Shown here: positions 1 through 7,708 of the stretch, one piece after another
Numbering within the stretch: position 1 is the stretch's first letter
Layout of the letters: each line of letters opens with the position of its first letter
Origin: Alteromonas sp. M12
Lineage (GTDB): Bacteria > Pseudomonadota > Gammaproteobacteria > Enterobacterales > Alteromonadaceae
Direction of reading: 5' to 3'
DNA length: 64,000 nt
Assembly: GCF_037478005.1 (NCBI RefSeq)
Contig: NZ_CP144164.1
Location: 4,588,001 to 4,652,000, forward strand
Notes under the pieces: model-generated
Seen by the model: only the letters and a program-made list of their open reading frames with translations
Told to the model about the DNA's origin: nothing
Database searches by the model: none
Translations under genes and position numbers: made by a program

Positions 1-1112
1 TAACATACAATCAAGCCAATGCACTTGTTACTAAACCAGGTAGTAAGCTGGGTAAGACAATTTCCGATTCCAATCCAGAAATAGTGCCACATGTTGCAAA
101 CTTACACTCCTTGTTTAGAGTTTTAGGCAAACAACGCAAACAACGAGGTGCAATTGAATTCGAAACACAAGAACTCGCGCTTAAACTCAACAAAAATAAA
201 AACATCGCCAACATATCACCGCTGAAGCGCAACGACGCGCATCGAATGATAGAAGAGTTCATGCTTTGCGCCAATGTCGCCACTGCGCAGTTTTTAGAAC
301 GTAACAAAATTCCGAGTTTATTTAGAGTACATGCCGGTCCGCAACAGAAAAAGTTAACGGCACTTCGCGCATTTTTGTCAGACAAAGGTTTAAACCTCGG
401 CGGCGGAGATAAGCCAACACCTCATCACTATAATAATTTATTAAAAAAGGTGAGTAAAAGAGCGGATGCAAAGGTGATTCAAACCTTGTTACTTCGCTCA
501 CAAAGTCAGGCGGAATATTCGCCAAATAATCAAGGACACTTTGGTTTAGCTTACGACGCCTATGCCCATTTCACTTCGCCAATTAGGCGCTACCCTGATT
601 TATTAACTCACCGTGCAATTCGCGCAAAGATTCGAAAACAACAAAAAAGAACGGGGTTGCAATGGGTATTACGCCAATTAAAGTTGGATAAATTGCAAAA
701 TAAGACACTGCCTAAAACGGCATATCCCTATAACTCCGAAGAGATTGATCTTTTATCAGTGCATTGCTCTAACCAATCGCGCTTAGCAGACATCGTTAGT
801 CGCGAAGTTGAAAACGCAATGATGTGCAAGTATATGCAACCTTTTATCGGCAATTCTTTTGAAGCATGTATATCGGGAATGAACAGCTCAGGTTTATTTG
901 TTACGTTAGCGCAATCTGGTGCCGAAGGCCTAGTGCACATTGCAAGTTTGCCCGGTCAAGGATTTAACTTTGACGCAAATAAGCAAAAATTAACCAACAA
1001 CCATCATGAATTTGAAATAGGGAATGAAGTCACCGTTGTGTTAAAGGACGTTGACTCACTTAACCGTAAAATGAATTTCGAACTCCCTTTAGATTCCTCT
1101 GCAGTCGTTTAA
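1..1112 (+). CDS. rnr: Ribonuclease R, C-terminal part (5' end outside window)
   Basis: The reading frame is open from base 3 to the stop at 1112, so the gene starts before the window; a GTG at 84 is internal. The visible part covers the second half of the RNB catalytic domain, with the family signatures HRMIEEFML, PSLFRVHAGP, a run QGHFGLAYDAYAHFTSPIRR and YPDLLTHRAI. It then has an S1 RNA-binding domain (about the last 100 residues, with SGLFVTL and GLVHIASLP). RNase R is a 3'-5' hydrolytic exoribonuclease that degrades structured RNA. The usual long basic tail is absent: the protein ends about 10 residues after the S1 domain. The neighbour rlmB, common downstream of rnr in gammaproteobacteria, is not here, so this could be a second, shorter RNase R/II paralogue. 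Family assignment is firm; the exact paralogue is not. Confidence 0.9.
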   Translation, partial: TYNQANALVTKPGSKLGKTISDSNPEIVPHVANLHSLFRVLGKQRKQRGAIEFETQELALKLNKNKNIANISPLKRNDAHRMIEEFMLCANVATAQFLERNKIPSLFRVHAGPQQKKLTALRAFLSDKGLNLGGGDKPTPHHYNNLLKKVSKRADAKVIQTLLLRSQSQAEYSPNNQGHFGLAYDAYAHFTSPIRRYPDLLTHRAIRAKIRKQQKRTGLQWVLRQLKLDKLQNKTLPKTAYPYNSEEIDLLSVHCSNQSRLADIVSREVENAMMCKYMQPFIGNSFEACISGMNSSGLFVTLAQSGAEGLVHIASLPGQGFNFDANKQKLTNNHHEFEIGNEVTVVLKDVDSLNRKMNFELPLDSSAVV

Positions 1113-1475
1113 ATGCATAAGATTTACGATGAGTTTAAACCTGATTGAACTCGATAGCCTCAAGCGGCCAGATTCACACTTTGAAAAGATGACACAAACA
1201 TAGTTGCTTCGCTTTTCTTAAGAATCAAGTTTGTGGCTGTCCATGTAAATGCTATGTCCGCTTTGGCAACGAGCAGATATTCGGCAATAAGCGAAAAGCA
1301 GAAGTAGGTTCCGGCGTTTTCCATCGGCAGCAATAGACTGTGAGTTCAATTTTTGGTGGTATGGAACCGGGAAAAGAAAAGAGGCAGTACTTAGTAAATG
1401 AGCTTTAGAGTATTGCCTGAGACGCCCGATAATTAGGTTTTCGTTAAATGTAATTTCGTGATTTTTAAAACACAA
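1113..1475. other. Intergenic stretch, no supported gene
   Basis: A 363-base gap between the convergent rnr and GGDEF genes. A minus-strand frame at 1218-1475 has no ribosome binding site and a low-complexity, unconvincing protein. The text around 1256-1335 (gtccgctttggcaacgagca and onward) looks like a degenerate spacer repeat rather than coding DNA. I see no clear terminator. Confidence 0.5.
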
Positions 1476-3347
1476 CTACTTTTTATGAGTGTAAATTCTT
1501 CCACGACCATCGTGTTTTGCTTTGTACAACGCCTTATCACATTGACTAATTAACAAAGATGTTGTTTCCCCATTATTATATTCAGTAATTCCCGCTGAAA
1601 AAGTTTGATTTTTTATATCGGCCCCTATTTGAAGTTTACGATAGCCATTGAGAATATCATTCAAGATCCTTTCGGCCTCCAAAGCGGAGGTCATTGGAAG
1701 GCAAATAATGAACTCCTCTCCACCATATCTTCCAAATACATCAGTTTCCCTGATAACGCTTTCTAAAAAGTGAGTAAACTTTTGTAATAACTCGTCACCA
1801 TAATCGTGTCCATATTTGTCATTTATGGTTTTGAAATAATCCAGATCGATCAATGCTAAAGACAGAGATTGTTTATGTCTCTTGGCTTTATCCACCTCAA
1901 GATCTATTGCACTCAATAAGCTTCTTCTGTTACGAATACCAGTAAGTGGATCTGTTGATGCAAGTTTCGCCTGCTCTTTTTTAAGTTTTCTTTGAACAAT
2001 GAAGAGATAGCTGATAACCATCAGGGCTAATGTTAACAGTATAAGCCCAGTTATTAATAAAGTGTTTAGTCTGCTACTGCTCAATAACTTTAGCTTAGAA
2101 AATTCATGCTCTTTTGATACCAACTGCAATTTTCTCTCTGCTAAGGCACTCTCGTAATAGTCGCTAAACAGCTCCTTTCGGTTATCGGTTTGAAAGTAAA
2201 GAGATTGGTAATAGCTTTTGCTTTGTCTTAGCGAGTCGATAGCGCGCTCCATCTCCCCTGTTGCTACAAATAGGTCGGCTTGTATAGCATTGAACCCTGC
2301 ACTTAACAAATCTCCTTCTGCAATATTCTTCAAGCGCTCACTAAGCTCTATTGACAGTTGCTTTGCGAGTCCAAGTTGCCCTCGAACCACTGCTGACTTG
2401 AAACGAGCAATATCATATGTGGCTTTGTCGTACGACTCTGGCAATGTTGAAACAAACTCTTGAGTACTTTCGATAAGATTTATTGCAGCTATTTCTTTTT
2501 CATTTTGATAATAATCATCAATTTTTAGAGTAAGCCCATAAACATAAGTTTCCCAGTCACGTATATTCTCCGCATATGCAATATATTCATCAAGAATCAT
2601 GTAAGCTTGCTTCGACTTGTCTACCTCCTTAAAACTTCGCCGCTGACAATCCATTGAGATTTGATAATATCTGTGGGGGCTGGCCATCGGGCGCTCTTTA
2701 AAGAAGCCTTGAGTCCTAGAACAAAGCTCTATTGCTTTTTCGTATTCACCCAGATAAGACATGCTTAGTCCTATTAGAAGCTCGGCATTCTGGATAGCGC
2801 CATCACCAAAAAAGTGTTTATTTTTTAACGAAGGTAATTGGTCGAGAACACGTGATATTTCATTTAATGAGGCGCGAATCAGCCCCATACGTGCCAAAAA
2901 CGTAGACTTTGCCGCTACGGCGTCAAAATAAAGCTCTTCATCGCTGTCAACAGAATTGGAAATGATGTTTTCTATAGCGCGGTGTGCTAAGTCCCAATCG
3001 CCATTGATACCTAAATTGTAAGCTTCAAGTATTTGATGCCTGTAAAACAGCGATGGATGAGTCGATTTGACCTTTGCTGATATTTCTTGAGACACCGTAG
3101 AGTACATTTCGAATCCCGTGGGATGGTCAATCAGCGAGTCAAGCAATGCGATGTAAATTGAAGCGACTGGGCTTGAGTCAGATAACACCGACGACTTCTC
3201 TATAAGCACAGCTAATTCTTGTTTGTTTGTTGGTGCGCCCTGTAGGACGTCTCGATAGGCATGAAAATACTCATCTTTTGTCAATGCAACCACATCCTTC
3301 GTCGTTAACATCGTTACCAGTATGCAAATATAAATAAGCAACTTCAC
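1476..3347 (-). CDS. Periplasmic-sensor diguanylate cyclase (GGDEF)
   Basis: Predicted membrane diguanylate cyclase making c-di-GMP from two GTP. The frame can be extended to a TTG at 3407, but a GTG at 3345-3347 is preceded by AGAGGA at proper distance. It gives a clean signal peptide (MKLLIYICILVTMLTTKDVVA), so I use it. The N-terminal ~400 residues are helical and TPR-like, presumably periplasmic. One membrane segment follows (LNTLLITGLILLTLALMVIS) near residue 415-435, then a coiled linker and a GGDEF domain with DPLTGIRNRR and the active-site GGEEF. An RxxD inhibitory site (RETD) lies five residues before GGEEF, so product inhibition is expected. It stands alone; the signal sensed is unknown. 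Confidence 0.88.
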   Translation of the reverse strand: MKLLIYICILVTMLTTKDVVALTKDEYFHAYRDVLQGAPTNKQELAVLIEKSSVLSDSSPVASIYIALLDSLIDHPTGFEMYSTVSQEISAKVKSTHPSLFYRHQILEAYNLGINGDWDLAHRAIENIISNSVDSDEELYFDAVAAKSTFLARMGLIRASLNEISRVLDQLPSLKNKHFFGDGAIQNAELLIGLSMSYLGEYEKAIELCSRTQGFFKERPMASPHRYYQISMDCQRRSFKEVDKSKQAYMILDEYIAYAENIRDWETYVYGLTLKIDDYYQNEKEIAAINLIESTQEFVSTLPESYDKATYDIARFKSAVVRGQLGLAKQLSIELSERLKNIAEGDLLSAGFNAIQADLFVATGEMERAIDSLRQSKSYYQSLYFQTDNRKELFSDYYESALAERKLQLVSKEHEFSKLKLLSSSRLNTLLITGLILLTLALMVISYLFIVQRKLKKEQAKLASTDPLTGIRNRRSLLSAIDLEVDKAKRHKQSLSLALIDLDYFKTINDKYGHDYGDELLQKFTHFLESVIRETDVFGRYGGEEFIICLPMTSALEAERILNDILNGYRKLQIGADIKNQTFSAGITEYNNGETTSLLISQCDKALYKAKHDGRGRIYTHKK

Positions 3348-3952
3348 CAGTGTTCCTCTATCGTTACTCTTCCTACTCTCATTGACCAATGATATTATCA
3401 GACTCAAGTGCTTATGTCGGTTTTTTGATTTCTAAAGTAATTGTTTGTGGTTTCACTGAGCAAAGAATAATCTATATCTTTAGTTGTTCGGAATTCAAAA
3501 TTTTCGAAGGTCCGTTATGACTACATTTCTGACTGTCAGATTAGGTCTAAAACACTTGACCATAAATGTCAGATCGAGTCTAAGATACGATACCTTAATT
3601 TGTTAACACCAAGCGACTTTGTCGTATCTTAATTAATCCTATCTTTATTCATTGTAACCACACATCAAAAACTTGAGTCAGTTTCAAACCCGCAATTTTG
3701 TGTACTTAGATTTTGCCTAAATTACCCAATGTTTGTAACTAGGAAAAACCAAAGCTAAAACTTTATAAAAATTCGACTGATTAATGTTTGAAACTCAGAC
3801 TTACTAAATAAACTGACAGGCGGGTTTGAGCGATCAACGGTCATACGTCTTGGCTGTGACGTCTAACAAATTCACTGAGTTAGCAGCCGTTCAACGTCCA
3901 CCCTACAAACGTTTGGTTTCTCCTATAGCAGCCATTCGACTATCCTTAAATC
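3348..3952. other. Long non-coding region before the RT gene, with nested inverted repeats
   Basis: No gene is visible in these 605 bases between the divergent GGDEF and RT genes. Two perfect 10-bp inverted repeats are present. One is TAAGATACGA at 3581-3590 with TCGTATCTTA at 3622-3631. The other is TCAAACCCGC at 3684-3693 with GCGGGTTTGA at 3820-3829, which encloses a smaller pair TTTCAAAC (3682-3689)/GTTTGAAA (3786-3793). An imperfect direct repeat of the form TGTCAGAT-NNN-GTCTAA lies near 3535-3553 and 3566-3585. This could be a structured RNA transcribed ahead of the RT, as in retrons or group II introns, or simply a regulatory region. The pairing is seen; the RNA role is inferred. Confidence 0.45.
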
Positions 3953-4972
3953 ATGTTAAAAGCCAAACACGTTTTTACTGAAGCCGCTATCGATACCGCT
4001 TATTCATGGCTGTGTAAGCAGCGGACTAACTTTCCTGCCAATGCGGATATATGGCATTTGCGTTTTCATTGGCACACCCTGCGGGCAGAGCTACTGCAAA
4101 TGCTCAACCAGCAAGATTACACCTTTATGCCCTTGAGCATGGTGACCAATGCCAATGGCACCACAATGCATTTGTGGTCGTCGCAAGATGCTTTAGTGTT
4201 AAAGATGTTAGCGATGGCCTTACCCGATGCATTAGGCTTATCGCCCCTGTGTACCCACATTAAAGGGCATGGTGGTTTAAAAGCCTCGGTGAATGATATT
4301 CGCGCAGCCCTGCCTGATTACTCCTACGTAATGAAAACTGATGTAAAACAGTATTATCAATCCATAGACCATACTCTATTACTTAAACTGCTAGATAAAG
4401 AAATTAGCGACCCGTTTATTTGGCGTTTGCTGGTGCAGTTTGTAAAACGCAGTGTTGAGATGGGTGGAACGTTTAAATCGATTACATGTGGTATATCAAG
4501 GGGCTGCTCACTCTCACCGATAATCGCAGCCTATTACTTAAAGGCCTTAGATAAAAAGATGGAAGGTGACTTCCGTTATTTTTATCGCAGGTACATGGAT
4601 GACGTCATTGTATTGGCAAAAACACGCTGGCACTTACGTAAGGCCGTCAAAACAGTTAATCAGCACTTCAATCTACTTAAAGTTGCACAAGCGCGAGATA
4701 AGACGTTTATTGGAAAGATTGTTAAAACATTCGATTTTTTGGGTTATCGATTTGGCCTGCCAGAACTAGCCTTGGCAGAAAAAACGATAACTAACGCGGT
4801 GAATAAAGTGCGTCAGCTTTATGAGCAAAAGCAAACGGCTCCAAAAAGAGCCGCTGCGCTTGATGACTATATTACCCGCTGGTTACGTTGGGTAAATGCA
4901 GGGATAGTGGGAACGCCAGTTAATGTTGTTTTCTGTAACGCGAGAACCCAAGGCCTGCAAGACCTAATATAA
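3953..4972 (+). CDS. Group II-intron-like reverse transcriptase (stand-alone)
   Basis: Predicted RNA-directed DNA polymerase of 339 residues. The ordered RT motifs are visible: KTDVKQYYQSIDH at 128-140 (first catalytic Asp130), GISRGCSLSP at 180-189, YMDD at 214-217, DKTFIGK at 249-255 and FDFLGYRF at 260-267. A thumb-like RWLRWVNAG follows near 309-317. The FLGY and GxxxSP motifs resemble group II intron and group II-like RTs. There is no maturase X domain extension, no HNH endonuclease and no recognisable intron domain V, so this is not an ordinary intron. The last ~17 codons (from 4920) lie antisense to the end of a PEP-CTERM gene, suggesting the RT frame was extended into it. No clear Shine-Dalgarno precedes the ATG. 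The biological role is unknown; defence, repair or element mobility are all possible. Confidence 0.88.
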   Translation: MLKAKHVFTEAAIDTAYSWLCKQRTNFPANADIWHLRFHWHTLRAELLQMLNQQDYTFMPLSMVTNANGTTMHLWSSQDALVLKMLAMALPDALGLSPLCTHIKGHGGLKASVNDIRAALPDYSYVMKTDVKQYYQSIDHTLLLKLLDKEISDPFIWRLLVQFVKRSVEMGGTFKSITCGISRGCSLSPIIAAYYLKALDKKMEGDFRYFYRRYMDDVIVLAKTRWHLRKAVKTVNQHFNLLKVAQARDKTFIGKIVKTFDFLGYRFGLPELALAEKTITNAVNKVRQLYEQKQTAPKRAAALDDYITRWLRWVNAGIVGTPVNVVFCNARTQGLQDLI

Positions 4973-5434
4973 CCAACACGGCCGTATGAGGTTCGGGGAC
5001 GGAACGTAGCGTTGCTTTGAAGCCTGCCGAAATATCAGTACCAACACTCAGTGGAGAGTGCGACAAACCACTACCGGTGAAACTCAAATTACTAAATATC
5101 AGGGAAGAATCGGTTACGAATGGGGATGTATTGTGCGCTCCGAAGCTCAAGAAATCTTATGAATGTTAACACGTAGTTTATGATCGTAAAATAAATTCAA
5201 ATAGGCGAAAGCCGAATAAGACCCTATACCAAAACCCGCGCTGTTACTTAATATCTTTACACTACTGGCCATTACAGTGTTATTGTTCACTAATCCCAAA
5301 ATCTCACCACTTACTACTCCACCGCCGTTAGCTGAGTTCGTAAAAGTAAAATCAAAAATAAGTGAAGCCTGCGCGGCACCCATCCAACCTGTAAATATGA
5401 CTACTGTAAAAATGTACTTCATAAATCGTTTCAC
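4920..5434 (-). pseudogene. PEP-CTERM exported protein, frameshifted
   Basis: Two minus-strand frames join into one protein. The upstream part (5434 to 5147) has a signal peptide (KYIFTVVIFTGWMGAAQA) and a beta-rich start. It runs out of frame at a TGA at 5147-5149. The downstream part, one frame over, begins near 5150 with SFGAHNTSPFVTDSSL and ends with a complete PEP-CTERM sorting signal: VPEP, a hydrophobic helix (AVLVILGLAGLGF) and the basic tail RYRKQH. A single missing base around 5150-5160 would explain it. PEP-CTERM proteins are exported, recognised by an exosortase and usually linked to exopolysaccharide. The 3' 53 bases overlap the RT gene on the other strand. It could be a sequencing indel rather than a decayed gene. 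Confidence 0.75.
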
Positions 5435-6126
5435 GCTAACTCCTAGTTGTTTTTATTTGTCAATATACAGATAGGCAATATTCACGCCAGCAAACAAAAT
5501 CAATGACTTACGAGAATGAAGATGTGGAATTGAAAAAAAAGCTGACAGTTTTACTTCGTTTTAGTGTCTGAGTCTATACATTCATGTCACCGCCTTACTG
5601 CTAAATGTGTAAGCATAAAAAGCAATGTCTGAATGACGAAACAATACACTCACCGTCTGCTTTTACTTTATACACACCTTATGCAGCTAAGTTCTGAAGA
5701 TCCGCAACCTGCGATTTGAGATCGTTCCCGCACTGATCGGCTACGTCTGCAATTGGCACAAAGTTCTCAGTCAGAATTAACGTAAAACTATCCGTTCAAG
5801 CAGTGCATGCGTCGAACAGGTTCCCAAGGCTAAATGACTGCTTTAGAAAATAGCACAGAAGAAAATGAAATGACCGTTCCTCGATAAGCTTATCTGCCGT
5901 TCAAAATATTTTATTGAACGACATTAATTTGCAGTGATAATGCCGACAAAAACTGGTTTGAGTAAGCTATTAAATAAGTATTCGTACTCGCGCACTTTCA
6001 ATTGGACGACATTAAACTTTCAATTGGACGACATTAAACTTTCAATTGGACGACATTAAACTTTCAATTGGACGAACTAAATTCTACTATTAGTCAGAAT
6101 CATACTTAACCCAATTGAGTCGCATA
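5435..6126. other. Intergenic region with element-end repeats at its right side
   Basis: No supported coding sequence in about 690 bases. At 5745-5762 there is a motif (GTCTGCAATTGGCACAAA) that recurs with one change at 7589-7606 in the same orientation, on the far side of the ATPase gene. The right part (5995-6075) is the tandem repeat listed separately. The rest reads as AT-rich filler, probably eroded mobile-element DNA. Confidence 0.5.
5995..6075 (+). repeat. 22-bp tandem repeat, 3.7 copies
   Basis: Three perfect 22-bp units start at 5995, 6017 and 6039 (each begins CTTTCAATTGGACGACAT and ends TAAA). A 15-base partial unit follows at 6061-6075. There are no spacers, so it is not CRISPR. 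The core ACATTAAA(C)TTTCAA reads inward toward the ATPase gene and matches, in inverted orientation, the repeat pair at 7638-7677. This is the arrangement expected of repeated transposase-binding sites at the two ends of an element. Confidence 0.9.
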
Positions 6127-7365
6127 ATGTTTGAACGTTTCGCTAAAAAAAATTTATTAGATGCGCTTAGTGACACACCTGTTGTGCTAATTCATGGTTC
6201 TCGTCAATGTGGTAAAACAACGCTCGCACAACTTGTAGGTGAAAAGCAGGGCTATTACTATCTGACCTTTGATGATACTAACCAACTCAACTCTGCAAAA
6301 AACGACCCTGTGGGTTTTATCGATAATTTACCAGAAAAAGTCATTATCGACGAAGTCCAGCGTGCTCCAGAAATATTTACAAGTATTAAGGCTAGCGTTG
6401 ATAAAAATAGAAAACCTGGACGTTTTATACTAACTGGCTCGGCAAACGTTTTACTCCTTCCAAAGTTATCGGATTCGCTCGCGGGTAGGGTAGAAATTAT
6501 TCACCTAAGAGCGTTATCGAAAGCTGAAATTATTGGTCGCCAATCCAGCGTCATGCTAAGCATATTTACACGCACCTTAGATCAAAATGTCAAAACAACT
6601 GGATATGTAAAACTTGGGAAAAAGATTAACACGTTAATCACTGCTGGCGGCTACCCTTCTGCACTTAGCCGAACTAGTGAAAACAGGAAAATGGCATGGT
6701 ATCGAGATTTTACTAACACTATTATTCAACGAGATATTCAGGATATTGCCAGTATTCAGAATATAAGCATACTCCCGAAATTACTTCAGCTCTGCGCCAG
6801 TCAGACTGCTAGATTGTTCAACGTATCTGACTTAGCGTCCCCCTTTTCAGTAAGCCGCCCCACTATAAAAGAATACATTACATTACTTGAACAAATATTC
6901 TTAGTTGAGCAAATTCAGCCATGGCACACTAACCGCTTGAGTCGTTTAATCAAGACCCCCAAAATACATTTAGCAGACACGGGATTAGCGTGTGCCTTAC
7001 TTAACGTAAAAAGTGATGACTTGGAGAAAGATAGAAGTTTGTTAGGACAGCTTCTTGAAACTTACGTGTATCAAGAATTACAAAAATATGCCAGTTGGCA
7101 AGACAACAATATAGATATTTACCATTTCAGGAACAAAGACAAAGTAGAGGTCGATTTTGTTATACAAGACGGCAAGTATATTACTGGTATAGAAGTGAAA
7201 GCGTCTGCGACCATCCAATTAAGTGATTTCAAGGGACTCATTAAGTTACGTGATGCGGTTAACGACTGTTTTGCAAATGGTGTTGTATTTTACGACGGAG
7301 ATACAATACTCTCTTTTGGTGACCGCTTATTTGCAATCCCTTATGCTGCATTTTTAGCGAGTTGA
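6127..7365 (+). CDS. AAA ATPase with DUF4143 and nuclease-like C-terminus
   Basis: A 412-residue protein of the widespread AAA_14/DUF4143 ATPase family. Walker A is HGSRQCGKTTL (about residues 22-32), Walker B is KVIIDEVQ, and a sensor-like FILTGSAN follows. The DUF4143 region has a winged-helix-like FSVSRPTIKEYI. The C-terminus VDFVIQDGKYITGIEVKAS resembles a PD-(D/E)XK nuclease core. A TTG at 6115 could extend it by four codons, but the ATG at 6127 matches the family start; no strong ribosome binding site is seen. It is a single gene bounded by repeat clusters on both sides and has no partner toxin or antitoxin. Cellular function of the family is not settled; the mobile context is inferred from the repeats. 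Confidence 0.88.
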   Translation: MFERFAKKNLLDALSDTPVVLIHGSRQCGKTTLAQLVGEKQGYYYLTFDDTNQLNSAKNDPVGFIDNLPEKVIIDEVQRAPEIFTSIKASVDKNRKPGRFILTGSANVLLLPKLSDSLAGRVEIIHLRALSKAEIIGRQSSVMLSIFTRTLDQNVKTTGYVKLGKKINTLITAGGYPSALSRTSENRKMAWYRDFTNTIIQRDIQDIASIQNISILPKLLQLCASQTARLFNVSDLASPFSVSRPTIKEYITLLEQIFLVEQIQPWHTNRLSRLIKTPKIHLADTGLACALLNVKSDDLEKDRSLLGQLLETYVYQELQKYASWQDNNIDIYHFRNKDKVEVDFVIQDGKYITGIEVKASATIQLSDFKGLIKLRDAVNDCFANGVVFYDGDTILSFGDRLFAIPYAAFLAS

Positions 7366-7637
7366 ACATACTTTTGACCTAGAACTAATTAGCCTTTCAG
7401 TTCCAAATGACCGGTTTAGGGCTAGAATTTAACCCCAAAAGCCAGGTTTTTAAATGACTATAAATCGCTCTAAGCCGTCCTACAATTAGTTTAATCAATT
7501 ATCGGTAAACAACCTTTTGCATTTCATCTGGTGACTGATTTGAAACGGCCGCTTTCTTCAACAATACAAATAATATTTAAGCCTAAATGTCGGCAATTGG
7601 CACAAACCCAACCAAAACCTAGTGACGTGGCTGTGCG

Positions 7638-7677
7638 AGTTTCAAACTTTAATGTCTAGTTTCAAACTTTAATGTAC
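7638..7677 (-). repeat. 20-bp repeat, two copies, inverted relative to 5995-6075
   Basis: Two tandem units, 7638-7657 and 7658-7677, each reading AGTTTCAAACTTTAATGT plus two bases. On the minus strand they read ACATTAAAGTTTGAAACT, which matches the left repeat core ACATTAAACTTTCAA. The two clusters therefore face each other around the ATPase gene, like element termini. I do not see a convincing target-site duplication. Confidence 0.8.
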
Positions 7678-7683
7678 TCGTAC

Positions 7684-7703
7684 AAGGGCCTTTCGGCCCT
7701 TTT
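7684..7703. terminator. Terminator hairpin after glmS
   Basis: AAGGGCC at 7684-7690, loop TTTC, GGCCCTT at 7695-7701. The U-tract (TTTT) is on the plus strand, while on the minus strand the hairpin lies just after the glmS stop. It may act in both directions. Confidence 0.65.
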
Positions 7704-7708
7704 AGTCT

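Larger units (their letters stand above)
7366..7708. other. Intergenic region between ATPase and glmS
   Basis: No gene seen. It holds the second copy of the GTCNGCAATTGGCACAAA motif (7589-7606), the right-hand repeat pair (7638-7677) and the hairpin 7684-7703. The remainder is AT-rich without a recognisable signal. Confidence 0.5.

Noticed and set aside
1218..1475. 85-residue minus-strand protein
   Set aside because: No ribosome binding site, no recognisable content, and it overlaps spacer-repeat-like DNA.
3531..4972. Classical retron
   Set aside because: Upstream inverted repeats are suggestive, but the RT has YMDD and FLGY motifs of the group II type and lacks the retron VTG motif and an msr-type short stem with a conserved branching G that I could identify.
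4978..5010. Group II intron domain V
   Set aside because: CCGTATGAGG resembles a domain V stretch, but the matching 3' strand is absent, and the bases are fully explained as antisense codons for VPEPHTAV.
3953..5434. Diversity-generating retroelement
   Set aside because: I found no pair of near-identical repeats differing at adenines, no CLec-type target, and the RT motif is GxxxSP rather than the DGR GxxxSQ.
5995..6075. CRISPR array
   Set aside because: The 22-bp units are directly abutting with no spacers, and there are no cas genes.
6115..6126. TTG start for the ATPase
   Set aside because: No Shine-Dalgarno, and the family begins with the MFERF-like segment at the ATG four codons later.
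5990..7680. Target-site duplication GTACTCG at both sides of the ATPase island
   Set aside because: The sequence occurs near both ends, but its distance from the repeat tips differs and the right copy overlaps the repeat, so it may be chance.
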